Source: an uncultured Bacilli bacterium (GTDB lineage: Bacteria; Bacillota_I; Bacilli_A; RF39; UBA660). Taken from it: a stretch of 12,635 bases of DNA. Within the stretch, counting starts at the first letter, position 1. Each line of letters begins with the position of its first letter. Where the stretch lies: contig CANTWQ010000056.1 of assembly GCA_947853365.1 (NCBI GenBank), positions 1-12,635 of the forward strand, in the 5' to 3' direction. This document shows positions 6,320 through 12,635 of this stretch, one piece after another. Under the pieces are notes generated by a model. It saw only the letters and a program-made list of their open reading frames with translations. It ran no database searches and had not been told where the DNA came from. Made by a program: the position numbers and the translations under genes.

Positions 6320-6724
6320 ATGAAAAAAATAGTAGAACCATTGGTATTTGGAGAGGGATCAGTGGTTTATAAAACAAAAGATCTTAGCGATATTATTGTC
6401 GTTGAAATGAAAAATGGCAAATTAGGTATTGTTGCTGATCCGTTATTGTTACGTTCTTGTCATTTATGTAAAACTTGTGGTGATTCTTTTTATCAATGTC
6501 AAAAAGTAATGGATCGAAAGAAGAAATCCATCGATCATTATCCTTTTATCGAAGAGGGGTACCAAGTTTATAAACAAGTAGAAGTAGAAAAATCTGCCGA
6601 AGAACAATTGATTGAATTTGATCAAGGTGTTACCCCGGAAAATATTTCGCCGAAGAAAAAGGTATATGAATTAGATCAGTTTTTTGTTCGTAGATGTAGA
6701 AATTATACAATTTGTTTTCGATAA
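6320..6724 (+). CDS. unrecognised cysteine-rich small protein
   Basis: I do not recognise this 134-residue protein. It is very probably real: its own promoter, a strong ribosome site (AAGGAGG, 6 nt before ATG 6320), a dusB gene 15 nt downstream, and codon use like its neighbours. The N-terminal 40 residues look like a small beta-rich unit (FGEGSVVYKTKDLSDIIVVE, then KLGIVADPLLL). A cysteine cluster follows: C47-x2-C50-x2-C53-x6-C60 (SCHLCKTCGD), with two more cysteines near the end (C126, C132). This could bind zinc or an iron-sulfur centre, or be redox active. The middle is basic (DRKKKS) and then acidic. There is no signal peptide or membrane segment, so a cytoplasmic location is likely. 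In Bacilli this position between ftsH and dusB often holds coaX and the redox chaperone gene hslO. The sequence is not Hsp33, so functional replacement is speculation only. Confidence 0.8.
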   Translation: MKKIVEPLVFGEGSVVYKTKDLSDIIVVEMKNGKLGIVADPLLLRSCHLCKTCGDSFYQCQKVMDRKKKSIDHYPFIEEGYQVYKQVEVEKSAEEQLIEFDQGVTPENISPKKKVYELDQFFVRRCRNYTICFR

Positions 6725-6739
6725 TATGAAGGGGAATTT

Positions 6740-7721
6740 ATGGAGTGGTATATTGGCGATATTAAAATTAAAAATCAAGTGGTTCTAGCTCCTATGGCAG
6801 GGATTGGCAATGCTAGTTTTCGTAAGATTGTAAAGGAGTTTGGCTGTGGTTTAGTCTATGCGGAGATGGTATCGGACAAGGCCCTTTTTTTCCATAATAA
6901 AAAAACACAAGATATGCTTTATATGGAAGAAGTAGAACGTCCTATTGCACAACAAATTTTTGGAAGTGATAAAAAGTCTTTTGTCATGGCTGCGCAATAT
7001 ATTTATGAGCACATGCATCCGGATATTATCGATATCAATATGGGGTGTCCTGTTCCGAAGGTTGCTGTGCGTGCCCAAGCGGGGGCAGCATTATTAAAAA
7101 ATCCCGAGAAAATTTATGAAATCGTCGCGGCAGTTGTTGCAGCGGTTCCGATTCCTGTTACGGTCAAGATTCGTTCTGGTTGGGATATGGATCATATCAA
7201 TGCTGTTGCCGTTGCTGAAATTTGTGAGAAGGCAGGAGCCAAAGCAATCGCACTTCATGCTAGGACGCGGAGCCAGGGGTATACCGGAAAAGCTGATTGG
7301 TCTATGATTCGGAAAGTGAAGGAAGCTGTGTCTATTCCCGTGATTGGAAATGGAGATGTTACGACACCAGAACTTGCCAAACAGATGTTAGATGAAACTG
7401 GATGTGATGCTGTGATGATTGGGCGCGGTGCCCTGGGAAATCCATGGCTCATTCGTGATACCGTTTTTTATCTAGAAACAGGCCAGAAGTTGGAGCCTCC
7501 GACGGCAGTAGAAAAAATTGATATGTGTTTGCATCATTTATCTTATTTGGTGCAACTAAAAGATGAAAAATTGGCACGATTGGAAATTCGCAATCACGTG
7601 GCATGGTATTTAAAAGGCCTTCCTGGTAGTAACGATGTCAAAAATAAAATCTTTTCTACCTCTACAATTGATGATATAATCGAAGTGTTAGAAGAATATA
7701 AAAAGAAAGTTGAGGCAAAAA

Positions 7722-7741
<20 letters not shown>
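6740..7741 (+). CDS. dusB: tRNA-dihydrouridine synthase, DusB type
   Basis: Dus enzymes use FMN and NADPH to reduce uridines in the D-loop of tRNA. The 333-residue protein is a full-length TIM-barrel Dus: [14 protein letters not shown] at 15-28 (FMN site), [13 protein letters not shown] at 37-49, [10 protein letters not shown], then the active-site block [10 protein letters not shown] with catalytic Cys103. It continues with [33 protein letters not shown] and the phosphate-binding [12 protein letters not shown]. The C-terminal helical domain for tRNA binding includes [13 protein letters not shown]. DusB is the usual Bacillota paralogue next to lysS, which is the case here once the intervening J-like/RDD gene is allowed for. 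Start ATG 6740 has AAGGGG (6729-6734), 5 nt spacing. The 3' end overlaps the next gene by 20 nt, pointing to one operon of tRNA-related genes. Confidence 0.95.
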
Positions 7742-10534
<2,793 letters not shown>

Positions 10535-10546
10535 TTGTTGTTTTTT

Positions 10547-10576
10547 GAAAAGTAGAGTCACATCTCTACTTTTTTT
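10547..10576 (+). terminator. rho-independent terminator of lysS
   Basis: AAAAGTAGAG (10548-10557) pairs perfectly with CTCTACTTTT (10564-10573) around a 6-nt loop, with the T run continuing to 10576. It lies 12 nt after the lysS stop and closes the four-gene operon. Confidence 0.93.
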
Positions 10577-10631
10577 GGTGAATTTTATCGCATTTTTTTC
10601 ATAATTTTCCATAAAAAAATAAGGTAAATCA

Positions 10632-10660
10632 TTGGTATTTCTTTCTAATTATTGTATAAT
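10632..10660 (+). promoter_or_regulatory. sigma-A-type promoter of the transporter gene
   Basis: -35 TTGGTA (10632-10637), 17-bp spacer, perfect -10 TATAAT (10655-10660). A seven-A tract at 10613-10619 and a seven-T tract at 10593-10599 lie upstream where an UP element would sit. Transcription should start near 10667, only about 13 nt before the ATG at 10680. Confidence 0.8.
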
Positions 10661-10679
10661 TAATACTGGGAGGGTTATT

Positions 10680-12200
10680 ATGAAGAAGCACAATTTAATC
10701 AAAGTACTTGTCATCAGTATTTTAGTAGTGGTTTTATTGAGTTGGATTTTACCAACGGCATCTTATCAATATGGATCATTAGTAGAAGCTGAGCGGGCAC
10801 AAATTGGATTCTACGAATTGTTCACGTATCCAACACTTACGTTCTCTTATTTTGGTTATATTTTGCTTTTTGCATTAGTGACTGGTGGATTCTATGGAAT
10901 CTTAAAGAAAACTGGTGTATATCGCAAAATGCTTGATAAGATCGTAGCAAAATTCAAAGGAAAGGAAAACATCTTTTTAGGGATTACAATCAGTCTTATT
11001 GCAATCATTACGTCTGTATCAGGACTTAACTTTGCAATGTTCTTCTTGTTCCCAATGATTATCTCGCTTGTTTTACTTATGGGTTATAACAAGTTAGTGG
11101 CTGCAACGGTAACACTTGGTGGTGTATTCGTCGGTTATATGGGTACTACATTGGGAGAACAGAATGTAGCGTATATTAATTCTATTTTAGGAACAACTTA
11201 CCAAGATGAACTTCTTACTAAAGTTGTCATTTTAGTAATTGGTATCGTCTTACTTGTTTTTAATGTTTTAAGATATGCTAAGAAAGTAAAGGTTGAAAAG
11301 ATCGTCGATGAAGATGGATTGATTCCAACAGAAGACGCTATGACAACGGTTAATGAAGTTATCGAAGAGAAAGTTGTTAAAGCAAAAGCCAAAGAAAAGA
11401 ACAAGAAAAATGCGAAGTCAGAAAAGAAAGATACAAAGAAAAAGGTAGAGAAGAAAGCAAAGGTAAAAACAAAGAAAATTTGGCCAATGGTTGTTGTCTT
11501 TGATTTACTTTTGGTAGTTATGATTCTATCGTTCCTTCCATGGAGTAGTTCGTTTGATATTACATGGTTCGATGATGCTTTAACAGCAATTAGTGAATTC
11601 CAAGTTTTTGGATTCCCATTGTTTGGTAAGCTTTTAGGTGGAGTATTAGCCTTTGGAAATTGGGCTATGAATGATTTGACGATTATCATCTTTATCGCTA
11701 GCGTCATTATTGCACTTATTTACCGTGTTAAAGTGAGTGAATATATTTCTTCATTCATCGAGGGTGCGAAAAAAATGTTATTACCTGGATTCTTGATGAT
11801 GTTTATCTATGCTATTTTGATTATGGTCACATATCATCCATTCCAGTTAGTCATTACAAAAGCACTTCTTGGTTTGACGGAAGGATTCAATGTTGTTACG
11901 ATGGGTATTGTAGCAATTCTATCGTCTATCTTTAATATCGATACGTTGTATGTTGCACAAAGTACCATTCCATATGTGACAAGTGTCATTACGGATACGA
12001 CATTATATCCACTTATCAGTGTAATGTTCCAATCACTTTATGCTTTCACAATGTTATTTGCACCAACTAGTTTGCTTCTTTTAGGAACACTTGCTTATTT
12101 AAAGGTTCCTTATGGAGAATGGTTGAAGCACATTTGGAAGTTCTTGCTTCAAATGTTAATTATCTTATTTGTTATCTTCACAATTATTTTACTTGTGTAG
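10680..12200 (+). CDS. polytopic ion-transporter superfamily carrier (YfcC/DcuC-like)
   Basis: A 506-residue membrane protein with about 10-12 hydrophobic segments in two halves, joined by a long cytoplasmic loop. The first half opens with a membrane helix ending in SWILPTASYQYG, like the W-I-L-P-x-G-x-Y/F entry of YfcC-type carriers, then GGFYGILKKTGVYRKMLDKI and re-entrant-like SVSGLNFAMFFLFP. The second half ends in FAPTSLLLLGTLAYLKVPYGEWLKHIWKF, like the family's final P-T-S ... V-P-Y-x-x-W segment. These resemblances suggest a secondary carrier for organic anions or small peptides/amino acids; the substrate is unknown. The loop at about 201-266 is extremely lysine-rich (KAKAKEKNKKNAKSEKK and similar) and looks disordered. 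Start ATG 10680 follows GGGAGGG (10668-10674) closely; upstream in-frame codons from TTG 10632 fall in the promoter and are excluded. It is a single-gene unit between lysS and clpC, flanked by terminators. Confidence 0.85.
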   Translation: MKKHNLIKVLVISILVVVLLSWILPTASYQYGSLVEAERAQIGFYELFTYPTLTFSYFGYILLFALVTGGFYGILKKTGVYRKMLDKIVAKFKGKENIFLGITISLIAIITSVSGLNFAMFFLFPMIISLVLLMGYNKLVAATVTLGGVFVGYMGTTLGEQNVAYINSILGTTYQDELLTKVVILVIGIVLLVFNVLRYAKKVKVEKIVDEDGLIPTEDAMTTVNEVIEEKVVKAKAKEKNKKNAKSEKKDTKKKVEKKAKVKTKKIWPMVVVFDLLLVVMILSFLPWSSSFDITWFDDALTAISEFQVFGFPLFGKLLGGVLAFGNWAMNDLTIIIFIASVIIALIYRVKVSEYISSFIEGAKKMLLPGFLMMFIYAILIMVTYHPFQLVITKALLGLTEGFNVVTMGIVAILSSIFNIDTLYVAQSTIPYVTSVITDTTLYPLISVMFQSLYAFTMLFAPTSLLLLGTLAYLKVPYGEWLKHIWKFLLQMLIILFVIFTIILLV

Positions 12201-12207
12201 AGCAATG

Positions 12208-12243
12208 AAAAAAAGATGATATCTTTGGATATCATCTTTTTTT
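12208..12243 (+). terminator. rho-independent terminator of the transporter gene
   Basis: A perfect 15-bp stem: AAAAAAGATGATATC (12209-12223) with GATATCATCTTTTTT (12228-12242), TTTG loop, and seven T at 12237-12243. It begins 8 nt after the stop and isolates clpC from upstream transcription. The A-rich 5' side would also allow action on the other strand. Confidence 0.95.
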
Positions 12244-12248
12244 GTTGT

Positions 12249-12290
12249 TTAAAATTTATGAAATGTTCTCATAAAATACATAGAATGTAT
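12249..12290 (+). promoter_or_regulatory. clpC promoter region with two tandem palindromes
   Basis: A plausible promoter is TTAAAA (12249-12254), 17-bp spacer, TAAAAT (12272-12277). A perfect inverted repeat, TTTATGA-N7-TCATAAA (12255-12275), fills the spacer. Directly next to it is a second one, ATACAT-AGA-ATGTAT (12276-12290), spanning the -10 and start point. They look like operators, but match neither the CtsR box (GGTCAAA direct repeat) nor CIRCE (TTAGCACTC-N9-GAGTGCTAA). The binding protein is unknown. Confidence 0.5.
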
Positions 12291-12306
12291 CAAAGGAGAA
12301 TGATCT

Positions 12307-12635
12307 ATGTTTTCGAAATTTACAGAAGAAGCACAAAAAGCCTTGGTTATGGCGAAAAAGGAGATGGTTGATTTAAAACATCCTTATGTTGGAAGTGAAC
12401 ATTTATTGTTGGCAATTTTGAAGAATAAAGATTCGGCGGTTACGAAGCAACTTTCTTCTTTTCAATTGAATTATCAAAAGTTTCGGGATGAACTTGTCCA
12501 TGTTGTGGGAATTGGAACGGCGGAAAACCATTGGTTTTTATATACTCCTCTATTAAAACGGGTCATTGAAGATGCTATGTTATCAGCGAAGGAGAATAAT
12601 GATGGGGTTGTTACGATCGAGCATTTATTTTCTGC
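12307..12635 (+). CDS. clpC: ATP-dependent Clp protease ATPase subunit ClpC, 5' part
   Basis: This is the start of a ClpC-type HSP100 unfoldase, which feeds proteins to ClpP. The 109 visible residues are the N-terminal Clp domain: MFSKFTEEAQKALVMAKKEM, then the first repeat with VGSEHLLLAILK (29-40), and the second with LLKRVIEDAMLSAKENNDGV followed by VTIEHLFSA at the window edge. The FTEEAQKAL opening and the GSEHLLLAIL motif point to ClpC rather than ClpB or ClpE; the AAA modules that would settle it are outside the window. Start ATG 12307 has AAGGAG (12293-12298) with 8 nt spacing. In B. subtilis clpC is the fourth gene of ctsR-mcsA-mcsB-clpC behind lysS. Here those three genes are missing, a transporter stands in their place, and clpC has its own putative operator region. 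Confidence 0.92.
   Translation, partial: MFSKFTEEAQKALVMAKKEMVDLKHPYVGSEHLLLAILKNKDSAVTKQLSSFQLNYQKFRDELVHVVGIGTAENHWFLYTPLLKRVIEDAMLSAKENNDGVVTIEHLFS

Noticed and set aside
10632..10679. TTG start giving a 16-residue longer transporter
   Set aside because: These codons coincide with the -35, spacer and -10 of the promoter; ATG 10680 has a good ribosome site.
11198..11707. 169-codon open frame on the - strand inside the transporter gene
   Set aside because: It is the complement of the lysine-rich loop and membrane codons, giving a Ser/Thr/Phe-rich sequence of no family, with no ribosome site; the + strand gene explains the region.
12244..12306. CtsR or CIRCE operator before clpC
   Set aside because: Read for GGTCAAA direct repeats and TTAGCACTC/GAGTGCTAA; neither is present.

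Overview
The window is a compact, AT-rich stretch of a spore-forming Bacillota (Firmicutes) chromosome. All recognisable genes lie on the + strand and the gaps are short. The visible genes are the classical housekeeping and sporulation neighbours found near the origin in Bacilli: rsmA/ksgA, yabG, veg, spoVG, yabP, yabQ, divIC, tilS, ftsH, dusB, lysS and clpC. TGA is used as a normal stop (yabG) and no gene needs recoding. The low GC, the sporulation genes and several missing canonical neighbours suggest a Bacilli or Erysipelotrichia-type gut or environmental lineage, but the genus cannot be named from the sequence alone.

Layout. (1) 1-1423: 3' end of rsmA, then yabG (spore-coat protease) overlapping veg by 4 nt, with a sigma-E/K-like -10 in front of yabG. 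(2) 1424-1929: a 188-nt gap, a good sigma-A-type promoter, spoVG and a strong terminator. (3) 1967-2617: yabP and yabQ, sporulation genes overlapping by 1 nt and closed by a terminator. (4) 2605-6287: an extended -10 promoter whose -35 sits inside that terminator drives divIC and tilS. A further extended -10 at the end of tilS precedes ftsH, whose terminator overlaps its own stop codon. (5) 6267-10576: a second promoter embedded in a terminator starts a four-gene operon: a small cysteine-rich unknown, dusB, a J-like/RDD membrane protein, and lysS with a C-terminal tRNA-binding domain. (6) 10632-12243: a single-gene unit for a polytopic carrier of the ion-transporter (YfcC/DcuC-like) type. (7) 12249 to the end: the start of clpC, preceded by two tandem perfect palindromes over its likely promoter.

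Functionally the window combines sporulation (yabG, spoVG, yabP, yabQ), division (divIC), membrane and general protein quality control (ftsH, clpC) and tRNA/translation maturation (rsmA, tilS, dusB, lysS). No wholly new multi-gene system is evident. The unusual points are local: a Rho-N/SAP-like tail on FtsH, a J domain without HPD fused to an RDD membrane domain, LysRS fused to an EMAP-II/Trbp111-like domain, an orphan CxxCxxC protein between ftsH and dusB, loss of hpt between tilS and ftsH, loss of ctsR-mcsA-mcsB before clpC with unfamiliar operator-like palindromes instead, and promoters nested in terminators.
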